64,000 nt of DNA from Gymnopus androsaceus JB14 (taxonomy: Eukaryota > Basidiomycota > Agaricomycetes > Agaricales > Omphalotaceae), in the NCBI GenBank assembly GCA_009733575.1, contig ML769482.1, positions 142,062 to 206,061 on the forward strand. The letters are read 5' to 3'. The notes below the pieces were generated by a model. The model made no database searches and had not been told where the DNA came from. It was given only the letters and a program-made list of their open reading frames with translations. Below are positions 1 to 9,778 of this stretch, piece by piece. Position 1 is the stretch's first letter, and each line of letters opens with the position of its first letter. Position numbers and translations under genes: made by a program.

Positions 1-298
1 GAGTCGGAAGAAGTATCATCGGAAGAAGGTGTTGCTTGAGGGACTGGTTCGGACCTAAACAAACGCTATAAAGAGTAAAGGAGAATTTTACAAAAGAAAC
101 ATACGCTTCTGGTTCAGCCTTCACTAGTTCAGCTTCAATTTCGTCCTCACTATCTGGTTCGCTGCCTGAACTGTCGATATCATCCTCAACTGGTGAAGGC
201 GCTTTTTTCTGCGAAGGAATTACTTCTTTTGAGCCAACTAGGCTTTGTATAAGAAGTAAATCTTGGGCAAGGATATGAGGAACTTTGAAAGAATCCAT
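1..298 (-). CDS. Acidic N-terminal protein fragment, 5' end of a gene (identity uncertain, possibly NAF1-like)
   Basis: The minus strand has an ATG at 298 that opens a frame beginning MDSFKVPHILAQDLLLIQSL, followed by an acidic Ser/Asp/Glu stretch. A candidate intron (gtatgt...tttag) runs from about 106 to 57, after which coding continues off the left edge. A short helical start followed by a long acidic region resembles fungal NAF1 (H/ACA RNP assembly factor), but the diagnostic Gar1-like core lies outside the window, so this is a guess. The start is divergent from EF-Ts with only about 72 bp between the two ATGs, so a shared promoter is likely. Confidence 0.45.
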   Translation of the reverse strand, partial: MDSFKVPHILAQDLLLIQSLVGSKEVIPSQKKAPSPVEDDIDSSGSEPDSEDEIEAELVKAEPEAYVSFVKFSFTLYSVCLGPNQSLKQHLLPMILLPT

Positions 299-370
299 TA
301 TGGAAGTTCAAAAAGAACGGTCCGCGTTCCGATCACTTTCCAAAAATTTTAACGCGACTTGCGACACGCC

Positions 371-1307
371 ATGTCCTTCATAAAACTTGCTCAAAGATTC
401 TACTCTTCAGCTCCAGCCAAAACCCGCGTTCAGCTCGTCGCAGAACTTCGGAAACTTTCCAATGCTCCCATTATAAAAGCCCGCCAAGCACTTGACGAAA
501 GTAAAGGCGATTTCGACGCGGCTGTTCGCTGGCTGGAGGAGGATATGCGCAAGTCTGGCGCAGCAAAAGCAGAAAAAATCAAAGACAGGGCGACTTCCCA
601 AGGTCTTATTAGCATCTCCGTTCGCGAAGGAGGTCTAGGATCTCGTATAGGAAAGCGGCTCTGGACTGGTTAGAGCGAGTATCATCGAGCTCAATTGTGA
701 ATCGGATTTTGTCTCTCGGACAGATGAATTCACGCGTTTGGCATCCGAAATATCCGAGATTGCTGCTCAGTCAATGCATCAGCAGCAGGAGGCGTCGTCT
801 CACTTTGTTCCTTTGCCCGTGGAGAACCTGTTACAAACGGCACATAAATCTGGTACCGTTGGTACACTCATAACAGATCTTATTGCCCGCATTGGTGAAA
901 ACATATCACTTCGCCGAGCTATGCTCCTTTCACCGCTCGAAAGTGCAGGCTCTGCATTTCGCGTTGGTTCTTACCTCCACCAAGGTCGTGTCGGAGCACT
1001 GGACCTCATTTCCTTACGGCCTCTTCAGTCATCTCTATTCAAGGACGATTCTTTCATGGGTGATCTAGAAAAACTAGAGCGTGCATTAGCCAAGCAGACT
1101 GCCGGTTTCATGACACTTGGACTCGACAAGAGACGGAGCCCGGAGGACGAGCTAGAAACAGTGTTGTATGAACAGCCGTTCATGATGTTGGGAGGAGAAC
1201 ATGCTTCTTTACCGGTTAGGAAGGTGCTTGATCAATGGCAGGAGAAGTGGGGTCTTGAGGAGCTTGCCGTATCTGACTTTGCGAGATGGGAGGTTGGAAG
1301 TGACTGA
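371..1307 (+). CDS. TSF1: Elongation factor Ts, mitochondrial (nuclear-encoded)
   Basis: EF-Ts is the guanine-nucleotide exchange factor for mitochondrial EF-Tu. The ATG at 371 begins a basic leader suited to mitochondrial import (SFIKLAQRFYSS). It is followed by the UBA-like domain of EF-Ts (VAELRKLSNAPIIKARQALD, then AAVRWLEEDMRK) and the family core ELNCESDFVSRTDEF near 684-730. The C-terminal part (FMTLGLDKRRSPEDE, then SDFARWEVGSD) ends at TGA 1305-1307. The two halves lie in different frames. A short intron ending at AG 674-675 and starting at GT 633 or GT 645 restores a continuous protein (EF-Ts expects a few residues, then IIELNCESDF). A 31-43 nt intron is short for a basidiomycete, so a one-base indel is the alternative. 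A degenerate partial copy lies at 39.9-40.56 kb. Confidence 0.85.
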
Positions 1308-1696
1308 GGTCTAGAGTCAGTATATATATATTTAATTTTAAATAATCACCACTCACTAGGAATTTCACTTGAGGCTTCTGCCAATGTTTTCACGAGGGCT
1401 CAATGTGTTGGTCCTTTGGCAGTTGGCTGGAAAAATATCGGACTTGGATTGGGCTTGAACATTCATGTTCTTGTGTAGTATATCTACTAAGATAGGGAAA
1501 ACACAAACTCAACAAAGATCACATGATCCAACGTAAGTGTCCAAATTCGGACAAATTCCTCGAGAAAATCAAAGAAAATCTTGTATATAATGCACCCCTT
1601 CTCCGCAACTGTGTATGGGACCTAGCAATTTCGTGATGAACATACTAGAGTCTACCTATCCAGTTGAACTTGCTTATATGCTCTTTCAGAGAGAGT
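1308..1696. other. Intergenic, 3' flank of EF-Ts
   Basis: AT-rich 3' flank with no convincing coding frame. About 1310-1445 is also recognisable, in inverse orientation and diverged, at about 39903-40020 as part of the chimeric relic. The TA target of the Tc1/mariner insertion is at 1697-1698. Confidence 0.6.
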
Positions 1697-1937
1697 TACA
1701 GTGGGTCAAAAAATTGTCCACATGTTTGATACTTTTGGAAAGATCAAGGATTTGCAAGATAGATATTATATATATCAAAAAGTGATTAGTGGGGACTAAA
1801 GAGCCCTGGATCCTGGCTCCATGTACATATCTGGTTTGTCTTGTTTGGATTAAAACTCATTGAGATATAGGCAATTCAATTCAATGATCCATGTGGACAA
1901 TTTTTTGATATGCACATTGAAATACAGAAAAGGTAGT

Positions 1938-2964
1938 CTAATACTTGGTATGACCTCCATGTGCACTCACAACTGCTTTAAGCCTTCTTGGCATGCTCCT
2001 AATTAACCTCTGACAATCTTCCTTGGTAATTTCCCCCCGTTTTTCTGCCACTCTGTCCCAGAACTCCCAAGCTCCAGAGGGTGGCTTGTCATATTCATTA
2101 AGTTTGTTTTTGAGGGTTGTCCAGAGATGTTCAATGGGATTGAGATCAGGGGACTGTGCAGGCCAATCCATACAGTTGATCTCATGGTCATCAAACCACT
2201 TGGCAGCAACTTTGGAGGTGTGTTTAGGGTCATTATCCTGCTGAAAGATGGCTATCTCTGGATCAAGAAGCAGATTTTCCATGCTTTCCAAGAGATTGCC
2301 ATCCAAAATGTCAACATACTGCTCCCCATTCATCCTCCCCTCAACCTCCACCAAATTCCCCACACCTTCCCATCCCATACATCCCACACCATGATATTTC
2401 CTCCCCCAAAATTTACAGTTTCCTTGATGCCTCTTTCTCCTACTGATTCCCCCTTTCTTCCCCATACATACTGCTGCCCATCTGACCTGTATCTATTGAT
2501 TTTGGTCTCATCTGACCAAACAACCCTCTTCCAATCATCTACAGTCCATTCTAGATACTTCTGAGCAAATGCCAAATGAGCTTTCCTGTGACCAGGGTGA
2601 GCTTGGGCTTTTTCTGCTTTTTGTGAGGTTGTACATTGGCTTTGTGAAGGGTATTTCTGATGGTCTGAGTAGAGACTGGATGGGGGAGGAGTGGATTAAT
2701 GTTTTTGGCCACCTGTGCCGCATTCTTGGCCCTGCCAGTGGAGATTTGTTTGATGACAGCATTTTCATCAGTAGTAGAGAGCTTTCTAGGGCAGCCTGCT
2801 GGATGGCTCTCCTTGTCTGGGAGTGCTTCTTTTGCCAAAGAAGCAATCTTTGACTTGGATACACCTGTCTGAGCAGAGATTTCCCTGGTAGAAGCTCCAG
2901 TGTGGAGCAGAGAGAGGACATTGTCTTCTGAGNNNNNNNNNNNNNNNNNNNNNNNNNAAGTCAT
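1938..2964 (-). pseudogene. Tc1-family DD34E transposase, copy A (frameshifted)
   Basis: Reading leftwards, the N-terminal helix-turn-helix region (VLSLLHTGASTREISAQTGV) is followed by the first catalytic Asp in VVWSDETKINRY, the second in FQQDNDPKHTSK and the Glu in SPDLNPIEHLW. The second Asp and the Glu are separated by 34 residues, which gives the DD34E signature of Tc1. Three overlapping frames are needed. One change falls near 2580 (after VTGK) and one near 2380, where one G appears missing before GCMGWEGVGNLVE. The N-terminus runs into the N gap. It cannot encode a full-length transposase as it stands. Confidence 0.85.
2933..2957. other. Assembly gap (25 Ns)
   Basis: A run of 25 Ns sits at the point where transposase copy A stops and unrelated repeat DNA begins. 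The near-identical copy B lies 2.2 kb away, so repeat collapse or a false join at this gap is plausible. Confidence 0.99.
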
Positions 2965-2974
2965 GACACCTGGT

Positions 2975-4030
2975 CAGAGCTTGGTCGCAGGTGGTGAAAC
3001 CCGCAGGTACATCCGCCAAAATACCTGCGGGTTTTTGGCACCCGCGGATGGTCACTATCCACGGGTACAGGTGCCCACAGGTACAGGTATGAGTTTTGAT
3101 GGAATTGCAGATACCCGCGGGTTACCTGCACTACCCGCTGACTTGATATCAATTAAATTTTAATGTATAAAATGGCATAATTTTAATAGAGATGTCATTT
3201 TACATGATAAGTATGTCTTAGTACTTACTAGTATCAGGATTAGTATCAGCAATAGACTCTAATAGTAAGAACTAATCCATAGTACTAGTTCAAATACCAA
3301 TGCCACTAGGTCTAAACTATGAAGTATTTAGTATTTACTGCCAATGTCAGCACTTCCATCCAAGTAAGTACAGCTAACTACTGTTAATTAATAGTAGATT
3401 TATCAGGAACTACTACTTGACTACTACAGTATACTAGTGAGGGAGCAACAATACTTCTTAAAAGTAAACAGTATTAATATTGATACTTACTTGTAAGTAA
3501 CTACTACAGTCATCACTCAATTAGAGGTTGATAAGTACCTTGATAAGTACTTGGTAAGTATGGTAGTGGAATACATTACTTTGTAGTAATTGGGTAACAG
3601 AGGTTGTTCTACTAGAACAATTGTATCAAAACTTAGGAGTTAAGCTGAAGGGATGTAGAAGAATGAAAGAAAATTGTTAAAAAGATGGATAGAAGAAATT
3701 ATGGAGAAGAAGAGTGTTATATTCATATGAATGAAGTCTACTAACACATATTAACTAAGTATAGTAAGTCCAAGTACTAGTACTCTACTAGTTTAATACC
3801 ATTAGTATCTATTTTACATTCATTATATAAATATCTATTATACAATATTTACTGTACTAATGTAACCTCACAGGTACTGTGACATCCGCGGGTACCTGCA
3901 TGAAAATACCCACGGGTAACGGGTATTTTAAGCGCCGGGTTTCCACGGGTACAGGTATGGACTCCAAGATAATGAATACCTGTGGGTACAGGTACAGGTA
4001 ACCCGCGGATAGTACTCGTACCAATCTCTG
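2975..4030. mobile_element. Non-autonomous hAT-like element with 8-bp target duplication
   Basis: The element is 1056 bp. The left terminus cagagcttggt (2975) pairs with the inverse accaatctctg ending at 4030. The flanking octamer cacctggt is identical at 2967-2974 and 4031-4038, as expected for hAT insertion. Both ends carry clusters of a GC-rich motif (acccgcgggta and variants; about 2998-3145 and 3885-4015), likely subterminal transposase-binding repeats. The AT-rich centre is full of tagta/actagt words and has no coding frame. Confidence 0.85.
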
Positions 4031-4060
4031 CACCTGGTATCTCATGTTGTGGGGGACTAG

Positions 4061-4342
4061 TAGGGCTCAGCACTGTATCCATATTGATATGCTTATGGGT
4101 ACCATACTATGGGACCATGCCCATACTGTCATTGGTTCAAGGCCTTCCAAAGATGGGACAGATACAGGACAGTTGTGCATGTATCACCCATTTTGCCTGT
4201 AATATGGGCAATATGGGCACTCCATACTTGTACCATGTCCATTTTTTGGATAAAATTTACAATACAGGTATGGGATCACCATAAAAAATATGACCCATAT
4301 TAATTACAGCCATGCCCATATATGGTACAGTGCTGAGCCCTA
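4061..4342. mobile_element. hAT-like MITE (282 bp) with 8-bp target duplication
   Basis: Terminal inverted repeats tagggctcagcactgta (4061) and the inverse ending gctgagcccta (4342) are bordered by identical octamers gggactag at 4053-4060 and 4343-4350. The interior repeats atgggca/tgcccat words. There is no ORF. It lies 30 bp from the preceding hAT-like element and is a different family by its termini. Confidence 0.88.
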
Positions 4343-4350
4343 GGGACTAG

Positions 4351-4936
4351 TCACTGACAGAAGCCTTTTGCATCAAATATTCATGTTTCTGTGAAAAGAT
4401 CAAAATTTGTGCTTAGGCCCATCAGGAGTGGCCTAGGCTGCCTAAGTGACCTGGTGTCATCCTGGGCCCAGAACATTTTTCCTGATGCCTTAAGTTTACC
4501 CTTAATTGTTAAGCCTTAATCCTGGTTAAGCCTTGAAGATTTTGAACCTTGATTTAAGGCCTTAAGGGTGAACACTGGCTTTTTCCACTTTAGTGCACTT
4601 CATTACTATCTCTATGTTGAGTACACTTACTTTTTGCTATGAGGGTGCTGGCTGATCAGAGGGCAATTGTAGTTTTTGGTGGGATGTGCAAATGGGACTG
4701 ATTAGTTAATCCAAAGCCCAGAGCCCTGAAAATTAAAATTAAAAAATTGATGTCCAGTCATTTTTACAGAAATATCAAACCTAGCTCAGTTGATCTAGCA
4801 AAAAGAAGGGAAAAAATGATTGCATTAAGTAGTAGAGTCAATATAGATCAAAATTCTTCTTATTAACCCATTCCTGCCAAAAGGTCCAAGTCCACCCAGA
4901 TTCATATGTAGATTGATCAAATGTATGCCCTTGCAT
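4351..4936. other. Repeat-derived non-coding DNA
   Basis: No coding frame. It contains a stretch rich in ttaagccttaa words (about 4490-4570) resembling 10670-10740, and a ggcctaggctgcctaag segment related to the 8.2-kb repeat region. It is probably old transposon debris. Confidence 0.4.
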
Positions 4937-5147
4937 CTGGCTGTCAAACATATATTGTGTCCATTGCGCAATCATTTCAAGCGGGGGGTCAGAAAATGAC
5001 TGAGTCAAAAATGGCTTTTAATAATAGTTCCAACACTCATAATTATATCACTGTCTCTCACCTTGAGCCAGTTTAAAACATTGAAGATATCATACACAAG
5101 AAAGGGTTCATGCTGAAGTTGGGACAATGGTTGGAAGTCCTCAAGAT
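4937..5147. repeat. Copy of the 3' end of the NACHT pseudogene (matches 10753-10960)
   Basis: About 210 bp from ctggctgtcaaacatat to cctcaagat matches 10753-10960 with scattered substitutions and small indels. At 10.7 kb this segment forms the C-terminal end of the NACHT pseudogene. It ends directly against transposase copy B. Confidence 0.85.
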
Positions 5148-5156
5148 TTTTTTCCA

Positions 5157-6010
5157 ATTAAGTTTGTTTTTGAGGGTTGTCCAGAGATGTTCAATGGGAT
5201 TGAGATCAGGGGACTGTGAGCCAATCCATACAGTTGATCTCATGGTCATCAAACCACTTGGCAGCAACTTTGGAGGTGTTTAGGGTCATTATCCTGCTGA
5301 AAGATGGCTATCTCTGGATCAAGAAGCAGATTTTCCATGCTTTCCAAGAGATTGCCATCCAAAATGTCAACATACTGCTCCCCATTCATCCTCCCCTCAA
5401 CCTCCACCAAATTCCCCACACCTTCCCATCCCATACATCCCACACCATGATATTTCCTCCCCCAAAATTTACAGTTTCCTTGATGCCTCTTTCTCCTACT
5501 GATTCCCCCTTTCTTCCCCATACATACTGCTGCCCATCTGACCTGTATCTATTGATTTTGGTCTCATCTGACCAAACAACCCTCTTCCAATCATCTACAG
5601 TCCATTCTAGATACTTCTGAGCAAATGCCAAATGAGCTTCCTGTGACCAGGGGTGAGCTTGGGCTTTTTCTGCTTTTTGTGAGGTTGTACATTGGCTTTG
5701 TGAAGGGTATTTCTGATGGTCTGAGTAGAGACTGGATGGGGGAGGAGTGGATTAATGTTTTTGGCCACCTGTGCCGCATTCTTGGCCCTGCAGTGGAGAT
5801 TTGTTTGATGACAGCATTTTCATCAGTAGTAGAGAGCTTTCTAGGGCAGCCTGCTGGATGGCTCTCCTTGTCTGGGAGTGCTTCTTTTGCCAAAGAAGCA
5901 ATCTTTGACTTGGATACACCTGTCTGGCAGAGATTTCCCTGGTAGAAGCTCCAGTGTGGAGCAGAGAGAGGACATTGTCTTTCTGAGAGGGTGTGAGACC
6001 TCTCATAATT
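5157..6010 (-). pseudogene. Tc1-family transposase, copy B (5'-part, frameshifted)
   Basis: Nearly identical to copy A over 2098-2931, with small indels. It extends further upstream to the N-terminal start of the coding region (RGLTPSQKDNVLSLLHTG near 5990), which copy A lacks. It is truncated at about 5157, so the C-terminus and the catalytic Glu region are partly lost. It carries the same missing base before GCMGWEGVGNLVE as copy A, so both derive from one already inactive ancestor or from a duplication. Confidence 0.85.
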
Positions 6011-6582
6011 TTGTTAGAACCATAAATCAGTGAGATATGCTTATATACTCGTGGCCACGGAAAAAAATGGTCCACCTTTTTTGATACCACTCATGTACTA
6101 CTTGGTTGTTTTATATTCTCATACTTGGATTATAAGCCCCATACTTTCTGAGGCTGTTTATCACCATCAATACAACATATTCACCCACTCAAAAATTTTT
6201 TTGATCTCCTTTCCAAAATGGACTGAAGATTGCAAGTTCAAATGCAAATGTGACCTGGACCGTTTTTTTCCGTGGCTACCAGTATATGTCAGATAGCTTG
6301 TATGATATCATTATGATGTCTATATGACATCACCATACAGTCTGAGTCATGATGTCATTGATGAGGGCTCACAATTGTGGAGCAAAGTTATTACAATACA
6401 AACTCAAAAAATTGTCCACATGGGTTATTGAATTGAATTGCTTATATCTCAGTGAGTTTTGATCCAAACAAGGCATACCAGATATGTACATGGAGCCAGG
6501 ATCCAGGGCTCTTTAGTCCTCACTAATCACTTTTTGATATATATAATATCTATCTTGCAAATCCTGGATCTTTCCAAAAGTG

Positions 6583-6810
6583 TCAAACATGTGGACAATT
6601 TTTTGACCCACTGTACCCTCCAAAGATAATCCTGCCAATGTTCTTACAAAGTTCCTGGGCACTACTCTCCACTGCCGTCAGGTTGGACTTATCCGTCTTA
6701 TCTTGTGATCTTCCGCCGGGACTAGGGGAGTGTTGAAGATACTCAACAAGCCGGTCAAAGTGTAGGATATTGATTGAGTCCCACCGGAGATCCCAAACTC
6801 CAGTTTCCAT
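6583..6810 (-). other. Short open frame of unknown function, broken by the Tc1/mariner insertion
   Basis: An ATG at 6810 opens a frame beginning METGVWDLRWDSIN and ending GRIIFGG exactly where the TA of the transposon insertion lies. With the transposon and one TA removed, the sequence continues as gggtaactc, which is either a stop or a GTAACT splice donor. The composition looks protein-like, but I recognise no family. It may be an exon of a disrupted gene. Confidence 0.25.
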
Positions 6811-7231
6811 ATACCAAGTTCAGTTTACCCTTTATCTGATTCCTTTCACAACTGTTTCTTAGTTTCAAATGCCCATACACGTTTTACTTATTAAACTTCT
6901 CAACGCTCCTCTTCTTCATTTCAATCCAACTACATATTACAGTGACCGACATGCTGCGCAAGATTGGTCGTTAAGGACCTTTCCTATAAAACAGACTTTT
7001 ACTTACTTGCTACCCTCAGTCTTTCGACACCGTTATGTTTGTGTCGCTCTGAGGGTAAGCCTATTTAAGATCTCCCTGATATATTACAAAGCTAATTCTA
7101 CTTTACATTAGATTATTACTCACTTCGTTCAACAGTTTTACTAGCCTTAACTTATGACTCGGAACACCTCACTTAAGTATTTTTAACTCAAGTTCAAGTA
7201 TACTAACATATTTATCAAGTTTACTGTTACT
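6616..7231. other. Intergenic, no recognisable gene
   Basis: Apart from the short frame above, I see only AT-rich sequence and an 80-codon frame (6869-7111) without family features. Confidence 0.4.
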
Positions 7232-7790
7232 CACACCACCAATAATCTTGCTTCAGTCTGACTGAAGCATTATTGGATATGAATTGTTTCACTAGATAAG
7301 GGAAATGCAATATTTCAGAGGCATATAGAAAATAAATATTTCACAGAACTACTGATGGAAATAACTTCAGACCATCTGAAATTTGGACTTTCTACAAATT
7401 TCCGAAATAATATTTCTTGAACAGGACATGAAGTAATTTATTTCAGCCAACCCAAAAGTATACACTACCAAATCTGGCCAAAGTAATTCAATTCAGGTCA
7501 GCTGAAACAATAGTTGTCACCATTCAACAGTCTTGAAAACAAATACTTTGGATGGTTTCGGTAGTATATATTTTTGGTCCAGCTGAAGCTAATTGCTTCA
7601 GGTCTTGGTCAAAAAAATGACAATTTACCCTTTTGTGGAAGGTTCAGATTTCAGTTGGTCTGAATGTATCTCCTTCAATAGTTCTATGATATATTTATTT
7701 TCCAAAATACTCCAAAAAAGTACATTTCACTAAAATTACTCATTTCCCATAACACTTCAGTCAGACTGAAGCATAATTGTTGGCGGTGTG
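7232..7790. mobile_element. Small non-autonomous DNA transposon, hairpin-rich, 3-bp target duplication
   Basis: The termini cacaccaccaataat (7232) and the inverse ending attgttggcggtgtg (7790) form imperfect inverted repeats of about 37 bp that include the palindrome cttcagtctgactgaag. The 3-bp flank act occurs at 7229-7231 and 7791-7793. Between the ends, short inverted ttcag/ctgaa pairs recur many times. There is no ORF. A 3-bp duplication fits PIF/Harbinger or CACTA-type elements, but the family is not certain. Confidence 0.7.
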
Positions 7791-8019
7791 ACTTCATGAT
7801 GAATCTGATTTGACCCCATCAACAGACTTTTAATTGTACGCAGTCTACAGGCGCCCACGCGGTTTGGTGCTTATTTGGGCACTTATTTTACGCACTTATA
7901 TGTAGATAAATTCCAATAGTTGGGGTGTCTACTGTTCTTTTAACAATATTTATACACATTATAATTCTATGTACTAGTTTATTGAAGCTATTTAGCTTGT
8001 AATCCTAGTTCTAGATAAA

Positions 8020-8165
8020 TCTTAGGCTGTCTTAGGCTGTCTCAGGCTGTCCCAGGCTGTCCTAGGCTTCCTCAGGCTTCCTCAGGCTGCCCCAGGTTTC
8101 CTCAGGTTGTACTTAGGTTGTGCTCAGATTGCACTCAGGTTGCACTCAGGTTGTGCTCAGGCTGA
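8020..8165. repeat. Minisatellite, about 10-bp unit (tcaggctgtc-like)
   Basis: About 14 tandem variants of a 10-bp word (cttaggctgt, ctcaggctgt, cctcaggctt, actcaggttg). The units drift gradually from aggctg to aggttg along the array. Confidence 0.85.
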
Positions 8166-8180
8166 AATGAGGCTCCCTCT

Positions 8181-8275
8181 GGTGATATCAGGATTTGGGC
8201 AAATTCCTAGGTAGCCTAAGTCACCCTCAAGTGATATCAGGATTTGGGCAAATTCCTAGGTGGCCTAAGTCACTC
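8181..8275. repeat. Tandem duplication, about 48-bp unit
   Basis: Two adjacent copies of a segment starting gtgatatcaggatttgggca and running through cctaggtngcctaagtca. They follow the minisatellite directly. Confidence 0.85.
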
Positions 8276-8470
8276 AGGTTGCCCAGGTTGCCCAGGTCAT
8301 ATTAGTCTAACCTATAGGCTATCCCAGGCCCAGACCATTTTTGCTGATGGAGAAACAGCGGTGGATTGGCGATGTTTAGATTCATCTTGGATGGTGGGAA
8401 TAATAGCTTCCATTGTCAAGCTTTTTGCATCATATTGAGACAAAACTGACATGGTAAGACCATCCATGGA

Positions 8471-9016
8471 TCAGGGTAAGGCGGCAAGCAAGATCATGGC
8501 CTGAATTGATTGAGTGAGAACCAATCCAGCATCAGTGAGGTGTGAGAAAATCGATTGAAGAGGAGAGATTGGCATAGCTGGATCAATTCCTTCAGCCATT
8601 TCAAACATGATGGCTTCCCTAAAGATACCAAACATGGCTGCAGCACTGGGACTTCCATAAGTGGTTTTGAGATAGGTCCAAGTCTCAGCAGCCGTATCTT
8701 TAACAGCAGTTTTGCGGATGTGGTCTGGGAGACGCAAAGCAATGGCACCGATTGCAGCATTGTCATTGTCATCCCAGGTTGCCATTTTCTCAGTGATGTC
8801 AGCAGGAGATGTATCAATCACCTGGCTGGCAGAATATGTTCCTGCTGCAACTTCAGCTGTGGTGGCAACATGTGAGGTATGAACAGGACAAGTGTATCAT
8901 CCATTGATATATCCAATGAGTTTCTGGAGGCAGAGATAGGCAATCATGGTGGTAGACCATGTGCTGTAGTTGGTACCATTCAAATAAGGAATAACAGTAA
9001 TGGTGGCGGAAGACAT
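8471..9016 (-). pseudogene. Ty1/copia gag fragment
   Basis: An ATG at 9016 begins a gag-like polypeptide containing PYLNGTNYSTWSTTMIAYL, the LNGxNYxxW signature of copia gag. It continues with DNDNAAIGAIALRLPDHIRK and ETWTYLKTTYGSPSAAAMFG, typical of the UBN2 gag family. The frame is broken by an in-frame TGA about 40 codons in, within the segment after LIGYING, and ends at 8471 without protease, integrase or reverse transcriptase. Together with the LTR at 9779-10217 it is the 5' remnant of a copia element on the minus strand. Confidence 0.8.
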
Positions 9017-9778
9017 TGTTTGATAAGAGTTCTATAAAGGAAGTCAGCAACATTCAATCAAGAAGTGCATGATTCAGTTATGAACATCAAATCTATCCAA
9101 TGTGTCTTTTACCCATTGACTTAGTGTTAGGTGTTGATCGCATTTTTAATTCCATCCATATTTCCATCTCCGATCTGATCATTCCTATCAGCATTGGCAA
9201 GTGTTCATAAAAGGCTATGTACTAAAACCATATGCCAATAGAAAACTGTTTGTTTGATGTTCTACCAAAAGTGCCGAAAGATCAATTAAGATCAATTTCA
9301 CACATTAAGGTGCACAATCATTCTAATAGGTGTTTAAGGGACTTAAGGCAGTATGGGGGAATGAATACAGTAGGAGGCCAAGAGATCTCACACGTGTTTG
9401 CATTTGCCCAGCCTACGCGCATATGCTTTTGATTATTCACATAGCAGCAGAAGTCTACCTGGGAAGGGGAATTGGCCCCTAAATTGCTCACAGTGAAGTG
9501 AAAAGATCAAAGGTTCGTTCATCGTGGAGTGCCTGTGTATATACAATATATATTGTTAGCCTGAACAGAAGAAGCCTTATATTTTTGGCATTCTTCTCGG
9601 AAGAGGAAAGGAAAGCAATCACAAGTTTTACCTTGCTACCAAACCAATGCACCACAAGCTTGAACTTTCTAATACACTTGGTTAAGAGTGACCAGAATCA
9701 TTTGTTAACGCAATCAACCATTTGACAAAGTTGCAATGGTTGTAAGACCTTCGTTGAACAGACTCGGGGCCCATAACC
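9017..9778 (-). other. Copia 5' leader with putative primer-binding site
   Basis: The LTR edge is followed on the minus strand by ggttatgggccccgag (9778 downwards). This resembles the half-molecule initiator-tRNA(Met) primer-binding site (ggttatgagccc) used by many copia elements. The rest of the leader up to the gag ATG has no coding frame I can support. Confidence 0.55.

Larger units (their letters stand above)
1699..6613 (-). mobile_element. Composite Tc1/mariner element (dead), TA target site duplication
   Basis: The left end, cagtgggtcaaaaaattg at 1699, is matched inversely at 6613, and both ends are flanked by TA (1697-1698 and 6614-6615). The terminal inverted repeats extend about 200 bp. 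They include a second inner copy of the gtccacatg motif, in the manner of long-TIR Tc1 elements. Two overlapping transposase copies sit inside on the minus strand: copy A (1938-2964) holds the C-terminal two thirds and copy B (about 5157-6010) holds the N-terminal part. The 2.2 kb between them contains a 25-N gap, two hAT-type insertions and unrelated repeats. The element is therefore either two fused copies or a partly mis-assembled locus. Confidence 0.8.

Noticed and set aside
2127..2564. Plus-strand frame of 145 codons (repeated at 5216-5620)
   Set aside because: It is the antisense of the Tc1 transposase, which has DD34E motifs on the minus strand.
3000..4015. Palindromic acccgcgggt clusters as regulatory elements
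   Set aside because: Explained as subterminal repeats of the hAT-like element bounded by perfect 8-bp duplications.
8020..8275. CRISPR-like array
   Set aside because: Direct repeats without constant spacers; a eukaryotic minisatellite plus a simple tandem duplication.
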